A DNA stretch of 64,000 bases, taken from positions 1,674,001 to 1,738,000 of the forward strand of contig JAECYW010000014.1 of the NCBI GenBank assembly GCA_023014335.1. Direction: 5' to 3'. The notes under the pieces were generated by a model. The model was not told the origin of the DNA. It worked only from the letters and a program-made list of their open reading frames with translations, and did no database searches. Below, in pieces: positions 9,702-20,735 of the stretch. Source of the stretch: Galerina marginata (Eukaryota; Basidiomycota; Agaricomycetes; Agaricales; Galerinaceae). Numbering within the stretch: the first letter of the stretch is position 1; every line of letters starts with the position of its first letter. Both the position numbers and the translations under genes were made by a program.

Positions 9702-10675
9702 CCAAATTATCACTTTTAGTGTATTTTATTTGTTACTCAGTTAATTCTTGCAAAAATAATATCAGAGAAATTGTAAAATTCAAGTCTTATAAATGTAGTA
9801 CTTTTCTGATTACAAATATATTAATATCATGTGACCAGGTAATTTCTTCATTGAGAAATAGCTTTTGGACACAAGAGTAATCAAGCTGTAATATGCTCAA
9901 ATCTGATTCAAATTGCACAAATTTAATATTAAAAAGACCAGAAGATTCAGCACAATTAAATAGCTGGATACCTATTTGCAAATATTTGGCTTTGTTTGTT
10001 TTATTCAAGAAATAAGTATTTTGCATCTATGGGTAGGAAAGTTCTGGAATACAAAAATAAATCTGTAAAATAAAAGATATTTTTTGGAGTCCAAAAATAT
10101 TATACTATATAATCTGGCAACTTTTTTGTTCAAAAAATAACAAAGATAGGAGTATAAATATATTATACCATCACAGGTTTCTGAATTCTGCTCAAAATAT
10201 TGTGAAGTTTATATTATAAAATTTGGAAATTCTTGATAACCCACTGCTTATATTTATACTGACAAATATTTGCAAATATTTGCAACATTCCTAAAATACT
10301 TTGATTTAATATTTAAATCATTCATTTTGTTGTACTCGTACTTTAAATATTTCTTGATGTTGTTAATCTACAAATTATCTTTAATAATGGGGTAGTTGAT
10401 ACCAAGAAGCCTATAAAGCCAACATTGATGTTTTGCAGTTACATATTTAGCTTACTTTTAGCCAAACTAATAGTCCTGAATAGCATGTATATTTGGCATG
10501 ATGCTCTTCTCACAATATTATGTGACTATTGACCAGCTAAAATGAGTATATTGAGATATATTTATTAATTCAGTAACTAATTTTATTAATAAGTACTTCA
10601 CCTCATCAACCTACTGTATGATAAATTAGTCTGGCCCATTTATTATGTAAACTTATTGAAAAAAGAAAAAAATAG
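9702..10675. other. AT-rich interior of the 4-kb element, no gene seen
   Basis: No credible coding frame, structured repeat or RNA gene is visible. It belongs to the element 6651-10719. Confidence 0.5.
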
Positions 10676-10719
10676 AAAGAACTCGTATTTGCCATGCGCA
10701 GCAATGGCTGCTTCACAAG

Positions 10720-11220
10720 TCATGTCAGTTGACTGTGTGTGGGCTAGAAAAGTGCTTTGCTGGCGCTTTTTTACCTCTTTTTTACCTTTTTGTGTAAAGT
10801 AAACCTTGATAGACAGTAGTATATAGCTAGATATATGTTTTTAGGGCACTTTTATCTGTAGATAGCTTTCTTTTCTAGCACAGGTCATGTCAGTTGACTG
10901 TGTGTGGGCTAGAAAAGTGCTTTGCTGGCGCTTTTTTACCTCTTTTTTACCTTTTTGTGTAAAGTAAACCTTGATAGACAGTAGTATATAGCTAGATATA
11001 TGTTTTTAGGGCACTTTTATCTGTAGATAGTTTTCTTTTCTAGCACAGGTCATGTCAGTTGACTGTGTGTGGGCTAGAAAAGTGCTTTGCTGGCGCTTTT
11101 TTATCCTTTTTTTTTGCTTTCTGTGTGGATTAAAACTTGATATAAAGCAATAACTTACTAGATTTATATCTTTAGACTACTTTTACAAATGCATAGCAAG
11201 CATAAGTACTGTGTACAAGC
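10720..11220 (+). repeat. Right part of the 165-bp tandem array (three units)
   Basis: Units start TCATGTCAGTTGACTGTGTG at 10720, 10885 and 11050, exactly 165 bp apart. The first two are nearly identical, and the third diverges after ~70 bp. The left part of the same array is at 6310-6650, separated by the 4,069-bp insertion. The remainder to ~11290 is AT-rich without a gene. Confidence 0.9.
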
Positions 11221-11299
11221 TAAACTAGTGATTTTCTGGTTTATACCATAAAATGCATCTTTTTATTACCTTTCCAATGAGTTCAGGATCAGCCCAATC

Positions 11300-11906
11300 T
11301 AGTGTTTTGAAGTCCGGTCCTAAGACTGGAAAAGACTGCAAAAAGACTGGACCAAACTGCAAAAATACTGGACCAGCAGTCTGGTCTTTTGATATTTGAG
11401 AATGAAAAACCAGAAAAAGACCAATCTTTGAGAACCAGTTTTTGGTCCTAGGACCAGTCCAAACCAGTAGTTTTGTGGCCCTTATTTTTCCCTTTAAAAC
11501 GCACTATGTATTATAATTTTAGACAAAGTTCATCACACTGAAAAATAAAACAAACCATTTTGAAACTCCCACAAGAGTAGGAAATGGTGAATATTTCTGT
11601 ATAATTGGCAATTCTCAACAGAATTTAATGTTCTTAGACTTGTTTTAAAGATATATATGATCTTTACAAATTATATTCATATATCTACACTAAATTTTGA
11701 TGTTAATGTATCAAAAAACCAGTTGAGACCGGCTGGCAACCAGTTAAGACCAAGACTGGTCCAGGACCGCAAAAAAACCGATGAGGACCGGTTGTCATCA
11801 GTCCAGTCCAGTTTTTTGAACATTTATAAATTTCTAGAACCAGTTACAGTCCTGGTCCTTGCCAAAAATGCGAAAAAACCAGACTAGACCAGACTTCAAA
11901 ACACTA
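11300..11906. mobile_element. hAT-type MITE, 607 bp
   Basis: The termini are inverted repeats: TAGTGTTTTGAAGTC at the left and its complement at the right (19 of 20 bases match when extended). They are flanked by an 8-bp target duplication with one mismatch (GCCCAATC at 11292-11299, GTCCAATC at 11907-11914). The 8-bp duplication and TAGTG start fit the hAT superfamily. The interior is rich in short inverted GGTCC/GGACC motifs and encodes no transposase. Confidence 0.8.
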
Positions 11907-12081
11907 GTCCAATCAGATAACATCTCACTTTGTTATTAATCAATTACTGAGACATAGTACATGAGGACTTGTTTTTGCCATGTACTGCTACTCTATGCAG
12001 GTAAAAATATGATAAAATCTATCTTTGATATACAACCCAATAATATATTGAAAAATCTTTGATAAAGAGAATTAAGAAGAA

Positions 12082-12125
12082 AAAGAACTCGTATTTGCCA
12101 TGTAGAGCAATGGCCTCTTAACAAG
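12082..12125 (+). mobile_element. Helitron-like 3' terminus (CGAG type)
   Basis: AAGAACTCGTATTTGCCATG, the GCCAT..ATGGC hairpin and a final TTAACAAG before T. The element interior lies to the left; its right flank is the LINE fragment. The 5' partner may be at 3963, unproven. 11915-12081 is AT-rich without a visible gene. Confidence 0.75.
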
Positions 12126-13397
12126 TCGAGTAAAAGCGAACGTGCTCATGGAAGGTGAGCTTACGATCAAAGAAGAAGCCCAAATACCGCCAGAACGGCT
12201 TAGGCTTCAGGGGAGTGGCTCCGGTGTATGGGGCAAAGCCCAGATCAATCGGAGGGTTGTAATTCGAGAACGACCTGTCGAAGTGATAAATCTCCGACTT
12301 GTCGTGTTTGAGGACAAGAGCGAACTTAGTGAAAAGTTTGAAGATAACCTTGTAAGCTTTTTTAAGGAGCAAACAATTTATGTCGAGCGACTTCGACTGT
12401 ACGATCAGTGTACCGTCGTCAACATAGGAGAGGAGCCAGCACGCATCCGGGTGCAGCTCGAAGAGGCGCATAATCAGCACCAAGCACAAGGCCAACAGAA
12501 CGGAAGACAGAGCAGAGCCCTGCCCTACCCCCACGTCCGCAGACCGAGGCGGAGATGTAAAGGCATTCCACGCATATCGCGTGTGACGCCCAACGAGATA
12601 CGAGGCAAAAAACTTCACCACATTCGGTGGAAAGCCAAGCCGGGATAGGACCGCCAATAAAACATTATGATTTATCGAGGGAAAGAATTGGGCCAGATCG
12701 AACGCCAGAACGCTCGTTTTAAGTCCCTTAGCCCACCCCGCTCGCACAATGTGAGTGAGGTAGAGGCCAGCATCCTCGGTGGAGTGTTGACGAACGCCCC
12801 CAACCTGATTTGGATGGAAAACATCATGTTTGATCGCGTCAAACTGAATGCGGTTCGAGATCATCTTCTCGATGAGTTTTCCCAGAGTATTCAAAAGCAC
12901 AATTGGCCTGAATGACTTGGGGGTAGTGTAGGAGGGCTTGCCCGGTTTCGGAATGATAACCGACTTGCTCTCCTTGAACAAGGAGGGCCAATAGGAATGC
13001 TCAAGGCACCCATTGGCAATCCGGAGGAAAGTCGCAGCAGAGCTTTTCGACTCGGAGATGAACCACTTCAGGTGATCCCAACCAATATGGTCAGGGCCCG
13101 GTGCGGACCTGCTCGAACACGCCGAGAGGGCCTCGGTGAGTTCGAACATGGAAAAAGGAAGCCATTCCCTCACCGGCAAGGGGGGGATACAGTCAATGTC
13201 GGATAGATCGTGAGCGCGGCCAGAGGCCGAGTTGTACGTTCCATGAAGTGCGTCCCAGAGGGACTCGAGAGAGATACACAGGGCCCCCTGATAAGAGAGG
13301 GCCTCGCAGGCAGGTAACACGCGCTTCTGGACCCAGTTCATGAGATCCCAGGGGCGCTTGTTGGCGTATGCAATATCCGCGATGCGCTCATCGAAGA
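12126..13397 (-). pseudogene. LINE (non-LTR retrotransposon) reverse transcriptase fragment
   Basis: An open minus-strand frame of ~420 codons encodes the RT core. In order it shows FRPIVLLNTLGKLIEKMI, LAFDLAQFFPSIN (motif A), GVGQGSALSSVL (motif B), SYVDDGTL (motif C, the catalytic DD), and HDKSEIYHF. It stops after TFHEHVRFYST at a Helitron 3' end (12125), and its upstream side is cut by another Helitron 3' end (13398). Endonuclease and RNase H parts are missing here. The body is uninterrupted, which suggests recent loss of function by flanking insertion. The open frames on the plus strand here are shadows. Confidence 0.9.
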
Positions 13398-16300
13398 CTT
13401 GTTTAGAGGCCATTGCTTCGCATGGCAAAAACGAGTTCTTTTTCTTTGCTGCTTCTTATCTATAATAGTACACTTGTTACAAATACCCTTTTAACTGTTT
13501 GAATTAAACTACATTAGTTAGAAAAAAGCTAATTAGCAATTAAACTAAATTACTCTACAAACTACCAGTATATTATCAGCTCTGTATAATTATTATCAAT
13601 TCATACTCCATATATAACAACCACTGCTTCTTTCTTTTTGCATTTAAATAATAAATCTCCTTCAAAATCATCTAACTGTCCTTCTTTTATACATTTAGCA
13701 CCAGTAGAAATACCATCATGGTACCAGATTTCATTATTAACTATAAATCTTGATGTAAAATGATTGCTTCCACTATATATAATACCTTTTAATGATAATC
13801 TAGTTATACTCTTGTCTTGGTTTTCAATTTTAATATATTTACTTATAATCTTTTTAACTTCCAAACTAAAACATATAAAACCTGGTGAAATAGTAAAATA
13901 TCTTGTGATACAAACTTTTTTAGTACATAGTCTACAATATTTCTTTTGGTTTTGCCAGTGTTTAAAGTTTGACTGAGTAGATTTATGTGAAGAACATGTA
14001 ATAAATATCAAAGATTGAGATTGAATTTGAGAAGTTGCTTCATAATTACAATCACTGCACTTTTCATAACTGATATCTTTCTGATTGGGCTTTTGGAACA
14101 TTGATTGTAAAAGATCACGGATATCAGTTCCTGTATGCCCTATAGGGAATTTATCTGGTTGAGATGTTTTTAATTCATGTCTAACCAAATCTCTAACTGC
14201 AGATAATGTTTGAGATCCAGTTTGAACATTTTTATATCCCTTTACCAAAGTTTGTGTAAATTCTCCATATTGACTAAGCTCTTTGGTCCATTGTTTTTTG
14301 TTTTGAGACCATAAATTGAACAATGTTGTAAATAATGAGTCATAAGAACAGCTATAATTGACTGAATCCCATTTTAAGCCTTGAAGTTCAATATCATAAG
14401 TAATTTTGGGTTTTTTGGTCTTAATGATTTTTTTAGCCTCTAATGGAACTATAGGTATTTCAGTATCTTCTATTTTTCTCTTTAAATTGTTTACTTTAAC
14501 TGGGATTGAACCTTTGGCAGGCTGAAAATGTTGTGCAACAAATGTTTTAGCTTTTGAAACCACAGGCTTCTTATTGATAATAGTCCATGGACTATCTTTA
14601 ACAGCTGCTGTATTTTCCATTGGCTTTTCTTTAGACCATTGTAGTGCTTTATCTATACAAGGTGGACAATAACCTGTGCCTTTGATTTGTTGATACTGTC
14701 TTATGATAATATTTCTAAGATTTCCAGTAATTGAAGTAGGAAGTTGATCAAGATATTTGAGTCTAGTAATCTCATCTAATAACTCAAGTTCTCTGAATTC
14801 TTGTCTTAGATAACCAGATATACCACATGTAATTTTATGATCATCAAAGCCTTGAAGAATAATTGTGCCTTCTGCAGTTGAACCTCTAGATAATGCAGTG
14901 TAATAAGCCATATTACAAGTTCTTACGTAGTAAAAGAACTTGTTTTCCGGCCTGCATAGCAGGCAGAAAACATTCCTAACGCAATGGTTGGAAATTCTCC
15001 CACTCATACAGTGACCCTGCATGGTTTCTGTATCTCAGCCATTACTCAGCCAATTTTGATGATTTTGGTATCAAAAAATTCGTAAAAATCAGGGCTTTCA
15101 TGTGGCATGGGTATCCAGGGACGATTCGGTCATGTGATGTGTTCACACAACCCAAAAAGCGGAAATTTGTGTGAATTTACACTTGAAGCAGATTTCAGTG
15201 AGCTAAATATGCTAAAATATGTTGCCCAGACCAATCTAAAATAATGTACAAATATTTACATATGTTTTGCAATGATGTCATGGTGTCTTATGGGCCTTCC
15301 TGGTCACGTGACCAGGCCGTTTTAGGCTTGTTAGATCCGCCTCATTTTTCTGCTTTTTTTGAGTATAAGATCATCCCAATAGCTTCAGAACTGAGCAGAC
15401 TATGCATTATTTACTTATTTAACCTTTATTTATAGTCGGACTTACCTTAAAAGTAAGAACTTGTTTTTGCCATGCGCAGCAATGGCCTCTGACCAAGTGA
15501 CTTCTACAACTATTCAAATTTACAACATTGTATTCTCTTGTTTTTCCTTGTGAAGCATAATCAGTCATTGCAAAATTTGGAAGCACAGAAACTTGAGATC
15601 TATTAATTGAAATAGGAGATTTTAAACCTGAACAAAGAACACTCTTGCTAGAGCGAGTTAAAGGAACAACATTTTGAGGAAGACCTTTGAGTTGAATTGT
15701 CTTAGCTGGTGAATCAAGTTTGACAAATAAAACATCAAGAACCAAATGATTTTCAGCACCTTTTGAAGCTTGCCAGCCTACAACATGAGCTTCTTGACCA
15801 CGTGTGATACATAATTCTGTAGCATCATTATTGCGGATCATAACTGGCATTCCAAAACATAAAAACAATTTTCCAGGAACAGTTTCAGTCATTGAATATC
15901 TCATATTCCATAGAATATTTTGAAGTTTTGAAGGAAGAGAAACTTGTTTTTTTCTGATTGTTTTAGCTTGAGGATTTTTTCTTTTTAAAAGTCTAAGTGT
16001 TTCAGGTGGAACACTTTCACCAATAGTATCCACAGAATAAAAATCAGTTAAAGTCTGACCAGTGTCTTTTGCAAACCTCTGACATCCCAGATCATTGATT
16101 TTATCCTTTTCAGAATTTAAACCTAGAATGATTGAGACATTTCGGAATAATGAACTAGCAATATTAGGCTGATCCTTTCTTTTTCCAGCTATTCTTGTTC
16201 TGAGAAACTGAATATCAGAAGCTGTACAGGCTGCATAGCGCATATTTTCTAAAGCAGTGCGAAGTTTAGTACCTGCAGGAGATTGGAATCTTTGTCTCAT

Positions 16301-18900
16301 GTTTTGTCGCAAAATCACAACTGTAGTTATCTGATGCCATAAAGCTTTGCCTATTGCAGTTTGCTGGCCAGGTTCTGTCATAGCAGCATTAATTGTAGTA
16401 CCAACTCCTCCACTGTAAAGAGAAGCACCTTTAACAGGTGCTAGTTGAGCAAAATCTCCAGCAAAAATCATATTCATACCACCAAATGGATTATCAACAA
16501 TATTTTTAAGTTTAGCAAGCTGAGCACTGATTTAATAAAGATCAAGACATGATAACATTGAAACTTCATCAAGAAAAATATATTCAACACCTTCAAGTCT
16601 AGTATAAACCTGAGCTAAATTGGTTTGTTCATTTTTTTTTATTGCCTCAGTTTGAATACCTAGAGCTGAATGATATGTAGATCCTTTGAGTAAAGCAGCT
16701 GCTGAACCAGTAGGAGCCAGAATCATAATGCGATGTTTTTCTTTTCTTAGTTCAAAAAAAGCAATTAAAGCTTTAATAACCTGAGATTTACCAGTTCCAC
16801 CCATTCCATCTAGATACATTTTAAGAGGTTCAGTTTTATTTATGAAGAGTTGCATGATTAGCCACAATGCGGAATGCACGCTCTTGTTCTGTATTCAAAC
16901 TAAATTTACTAACAGTATCATCAATGAATTTCTGTTCATTCAATTTCTCAGCCTGGAAATCCTTATTAATATATGATATATCTGATACTACAACTTCATC
17001 ATGAGACTCATGGTTATCAGTAGATTTATTAATACCTGATGGCAGATCCTTCATTCTTTGAGCAATAACATCTTTTTTAGCAGCATCAACTATAGAATTC
17101 CATTCACTGCTATTGAAATTCTCAGTAGGTTTAAAAGTGCTATCAGGTTTTATAATATTGTCTTTGGAGCTATCCAGCCAGCCTATATTTTGAACTACTT
17201 TTTCAATCTGAGCCATTTCTTCAGTTTTAGCTGCATCATTGATAAGAAGTTCAGACATGTCTTGTTCATTATCAAAAGATGCTAGTGGACCATCATTTGT
17301 ATAATCTAATGCTGTCTGATCTAGTTCATTAAGAGTTTGTTCATTATTAATCCAAGATCCAAATATACTATTCTTTTGAGCTGCACCTTTTTTCAATTTA
17401 GCAGAGTAATCATCTCTGGCATCATTGCATTCATATCTTAAATTGAAATTCTTCATCAACTGGTTTTGATGTTTAGCAAATTTGAAAGCATTAAAAGCTT
17501 CATCCCAGGTTTGATTTTCAAGCTTAAGATCTCTTCCAGTTCTCCATGGTTTAAAAAGTGTTAACATTGTTGAACAATAATATTCTCTATCACCTTGATC
17601 ACTTCTAGGAAGAATGCCACCTAAAAACACTGGAACTACTAAAGGATCATTGGTTTTATAAACTACCTCATGTGTTCTATACAGAGGATGACCAGGTAAG
17701 AAGTTATACTTTATATTAAGACTTGTTTCAGTAATTTTATTGATAGTACTATTTTGAATATTTAATCCATCATCTGACTGGCTGGATTTGCCACCACCAA
17801 CTTGTGAGATAATATCTAGCTCATCATTTGAATCCAGCTGCTCATTGAATTCTTCTTCTTCTATGTTATCAAGCTGTCCATTAAGTATATCTTGTAAAGA
17901 ATCAAATTTTTTCAAGTTCTTTTTTGAGCGTCTTGTAGTTTCTGATCTGCGAATCCATTCATATAAAGTGATATTTTTGTGTATGTTTGGGCGATAAATA
18001 TAATCATCAACTTTAGAAAGACCAACATAGTCTCCAAGATTTTTATCAAGAACAACTTTTTCTGGACTTTCTTTTTTATCATTATCACCCCATGCATTTC
18101 TGACTTTGCGGACATAGAGTCTCCAGTAAAACTTTATAAATTTGTGCTGAGTATAATGATCTGGATTTCCTAATAGATATAAAGATGCCATTGGACTTCC
18201 TATTTCCATTTTAGATGTAAGTGAGTTGACCATTTTAGTCATTAAAGCTCTAGCAGTTTCTTGGCGACTACTGCTACCACCTAGTAACTCTGAATTTTTA
18301 GAGAATATTTGGCGCACTGTATCGAAGATCGAATAAGTTGTAAGACCTGGTTTAGTAACATAATCTGTAACATAAGCAACAACAGCTTTGACTGAAGTTC
18401 CAGACAAAAGACTTGTTACATCTGTATTTGCTCTAATAAGATAAGACAGAGCTGGTGTAAATGTATTCATCCAACTTTCACCTTTTTTCAATTTTAGAGC
18501 ACCTGTAAGAGGTTCAACCATAGTATTCTCAACAATATCTCTAGGAAATCTTGCTTTACATTCACCTTTGCTATTTTTGCAGCCTTTTCTTACAGATCTA
18601 CCATCTTTGGTTTCAATATCAGTTCTACAGTCATGTCTATTATATCTTGCAAGTATATCATTGGTCTCTTCTTCAAATTTAACCCACCATTCATTTAATT
18701 CCTTGTATTTGGAACAATCTGTACAATTTTTTGATTTACATAACTCTGGTGGAGGTTTTGGCATTGTTTTTGTTGGATCTGAGTAACCAGTCTGTTCTTG
18801 CTTAGATTTGAAAGATGCAAGGATATCAGCTAATGGCTTTTCATTTAACAATTCACCTTGATGAACACTTTGTTGGAATTTGTAATCTGACCACAGAATC
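13398..18900 (-). mobile_element. Helitron A: 5'-truncated, decayed autonomous-type Helitron
   Basis: The 3' terminus is at 13398 (minus strand: AAAGAACTCGTTTTTGCC, GCCAT..ATGGC hairpin, CTCTAAACAAG, followed by T), inside a LINE RT gene. The rest runs right to about 18900, where Helitron homology stops at a region equivalent to residue ~1000 of the Helitron C protein. No 5' terminus is present. It is the third and most degraded copy of the large Helitron in this window. Confidence 0.85.
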
Positions 18901-18920
18901 TTGCAGGACTGGCTGGTCAA
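13601..18920 (-). pseudogene. Helitron A Rep/helicase/peptidase gene, broken
   Basis: The order is colinear with the C-terminal ~60% of Helitron C. Seen in order: KGECKARFPR segment, two-Tyr motif AYVTDYVTKPG (~18350), Walker A GGMGGTGKSQ (~16790), Walker B IFLDEVSML (~16560), MTDYASQGKTR (~15560), then after the 585-bp insertion MAYYTALSRG (~14910), Cys box NYSCAYDSLF (~14340) and His box SGSNHFTSRF (~13760). Breaks: N-terminal ~1,000 residues including HUH missing; a 4-bp TAAA duplication near 16845 shifts the frame; nonsense TAA at 16529-16531; element insertion 14913-15497. The peptidase part is intact. Confidence 0.9.
14913..15497 (+). mobile_element. Non-autonomous Helitron-like element, 585 bp (E4), inside Helitron A
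   Basis: 5' TTACAAGTTCTTACGTAG with hairpin; 3' AAGAACTTGTTTTTGCC, hairpin, TCTGACCAAG. It splits the helicase motif VI region between Ser-His and Met-Ala-Tyr-Tyr. Removing it restores the codon CAT and the frame seen in Helitron C (SHMAYY). It sits between A and T and has no target duplication. Its interior matches parts of the ~860-bp repeats. Confidence 0.95.
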
Positions 18921-19029
18921 CTAGCTAGGCATGCACCTCGACCTAAGCAGCCAAAGGTGGCATAAGTCTTGCACGGAGTATATCTCCCAGGGTTTAGGGT
19001 ATCAGTTAGATAGTTGGTTCTACTGGTAC
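18900..19029. other. Unassigned sequence between Helitron A and the tRNA-like sequence
   Basis: Short unique-looking stretch with no frame or motif that I can name. It is the point where Helitron A homology ends, so it may hold the truncation junction. Confidence 0.4.
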
Positions 19030-19094
19030 GGCCGGATAGCTCAGTTGGCAGAGCATTTGGTATATGTCCAGAAGGTCCTGGGTTCAATCCCCAG
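19030..19094 (+). tRNA. Truncated tRNA-like sequence (pseudo-tRNA or SINE head)
   Basis: GGCCGGA acceptor strand, TA, D-arm GCTC..GAGC with A-box TAGCTCAGTTGG, anticodon stem TTTGG/CCAGA, T-arm CTGGG TTCAATC CCCAG with B-box GGTTCAATCCC. The 3' acceptor strand is missing and replaced directly by a run of 25 T. Base 33 is A instead of the near-universal T, so identity cannot be read safely. It is a pseudogene or a tRNA-derived SINE head. Confidence 0.7.
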
Positions 19095-20695
19095 TTTTTT
19101 TTTTTTTTTTTTTTTTTTTAATCAACAATTTATATACCGGTGCGCGAAAGCAGTCCGGTCGCCTAACTAATACAAACCCCCGGTCGAAAGCGCGCAGTAA
19201 ACTACTAAATCCCCGAACCAGACCCGAACCCATCCGCTTCTTCGAATCCTTCCAACGGCGTCCTTCGTGCGCCAGGCCTTAGCCGAGGGGGACGGACCAC
19301 CACCCAGAAGCGCCGCACATCCACGTTTGGACGAGCCGAAGCCCGCCCGCACATCTCCTGGCAGCCGCAGCTGCTGCACTCTCTCCGCCTTCCACACCCG
19401 ATGTCCACTTCAGAACCCAGACCCAACCCGAAAACCTTCACCCACCCGCGCCTTGACGACCCGAAACCCATACCAGCATATTAACAAAGGCAGAGCGGGA
19501 GGTTAAGGTACCCAACCGATCGCGAGAACGAATAAACGAACCGCGACCGCCCAAACCAAAAATGTCGCTAACGCTCGAGATGCGGGCGACTCTGTAACCA
19601 CCGGTCGTAGCGAATGCAACCGGGTACGAGGAGTGAAGAACGCGCGGGCACGACGACCCCGTCCTTGGCCTGTCAACCTCTGCCGACTTGGGGATTGGAC
19701 TTCCCTTGCCTGCAGCAACCCGAAGCGGGTATCAAGGCCTCTCTGGGCGAAGAGAACCGCGCGGACACAGTTAGCCTATGCCTGCGGCGGGGCGTTCAAA
19801 GGAGAATGCGGTGGGATTCTCCAACAAGAATTCCAAAAGACCGTGCAACCGGTCCGTCGGAGCGGGTCTCTCGTAGCCTGGACAGTACGAGAGGATATGC
19901 GAGCGGGTCTCTCGAGGAGCACCGCATCGGGGGCAGCCGTGAGGCTCTTGTATGTTAAACCGGCGGTAGTACGCACCGATTGGCGCATGATTCAGTATAC
20001 ACCTGCACAAGCGCGCAAAGGAGGTATTGTCACCTCCTGCTTTGCGAATCCATGGACCACCCTTGCGAGTATCCGGAGTTATAGTAACAACTTTCTTGCC
20101 CAGCTTGCGAAGCTGGAGGAAGTCGTGACCGAGATCTTGCGGACGATCCATTGCGGCCTTAGCCCAACGACGCGCCGCGGTGGCGTCCGCCTCCGAACGG
20201 AGGCGATCGAGAGTGACCCGTGAACCGTGGTCCACAGGCCGGTGATAGGCGCCAGCAGCGTGCTTGTGCGCCTCATGTTGCATACCCCACTTGAGTTTAG
20301 AGGGGACGTGGTGGAAAGACAACCAGCGCAGCGGATCGCCCGCCAGCCAGGTCTCGATGAGTTTGCAAGCGCGCAGGGAGTGAGCCTGCGACGAGTGCAA
20401 GGAGGGGTCAAGGGCTTGTTTCGCAGCCGCGATCGAGTCCGTGAAGATTGCAATGTGCTCACAAGCGCGCTTGGTGGCGAGCTCGATGGCACGGACGACA
20501 GCCGACAGCTCCGCGTCAGGCGCAGTAGCACGGCCTACAAGCCACCTGAAGCGATTAACTTCGGCGCCTTGCGAATAAAGGACCCCTGCTGCAACAGCCT
20601 GAGTAGCCTTCTTGGAGGCGGGGTTAGTGAAAACACTAGCGTCCACCCCGATGCACAACCCCCACGTATCGGACATAAACAGTTCCGAAATGAAG
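19095..20695 (-). mobile_element. 3' part of a LINE with A-tail
   Basis: On the minus strand an RNase H coding frame is followed by ~650 bp of GC-rich 3' UTR and a tail of 25 A (T-run at 19095-19119) that ends exactly at the T-arm of the tRNA-like sequence. The upstream side is cut at 20695 by a Helitron 5' terminus (TTACGAG). It is GC-richer than its surroundings. It is not colinear with the RT fragment at 12126-13397, so the two may come from different copies. Confidence 0.8.
19771..20695 (-). pseudogene. LINE RNase H and CCHC zinc-finger fragment
   Basis: The frame starts within LINE sequence at FISELFMSDTW. It shows an RNase H fold with acidic positions in IGVDASVF, APDAELSAVVRAIELA and HIAIFTDSIAAA, then a CPRCGAPRETRSHILSYC zinc-binding motif, as downstream of RNase H in several fungal LINE groups. 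The 5' part (endonuclease, RT) is absent because the element is cut at 20695. The open frames on the plus strand here are shadows. Confidence 0.85.
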
Positions 20696-20735
20696 TTACG
20701 AGTTCTTACGTTAGTAAAGAACTCGTTCTTATTCT
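20696..20735 (+). mobile_element. Helitron-like 5' terminus (TTACGAG type) next to LINE
   Basis: TTACGAGTTCTTACGTTAG followed by AAAGAACTCG, hairpin-forming, inserted in the LINE. The interior is to the right. No 3' end with a LINE right flank that matches is visible, so its extent is unknown. Confidence 0.7.

Larger units (their letters stand above)
6651..10719 (+). mobile_element. 4,069-bp non-autonomous Helitron-like element inserted in a tandem array
   Basis: The 5' end is TTACGAGTTCTTACGTAG with its hairpin. The 3' end is AAGAACTCGTATTTGCC, the GCCAT..ATGGC hairpin, then GGCTGCTTCACAAG. Removing it joins CTAGCACAGG to TCATGTCAGTTG, exactly the junction seen intact at 10875-10893 and 11040-11058, so the insertion made no target duplication. 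It contains nested elements (7153-7537, 7538-8418) and palindromes (8694-8735, 9372-9701) and no Helitron gene. Confidence 0.9.

Noticed and set aside
10720..11220. CRISPR-like array
   Set aside because: Units are contiguous 165-bp tandem repeats without spacers in a eukaryotic genome.
3963..12125. One ~8.2-kb element joining the 5' end at 3963 and the 3' end at 12125
   Set aside because: Same terminal type, but the expected flank TGGTTTCTG is not found after 12125; kept only as a possibility.
12142..13206. Plus-strand frames opposite the LINE RT
   Set aside because: The minus strand carries clear RT motifs; the plus frames are shadows.
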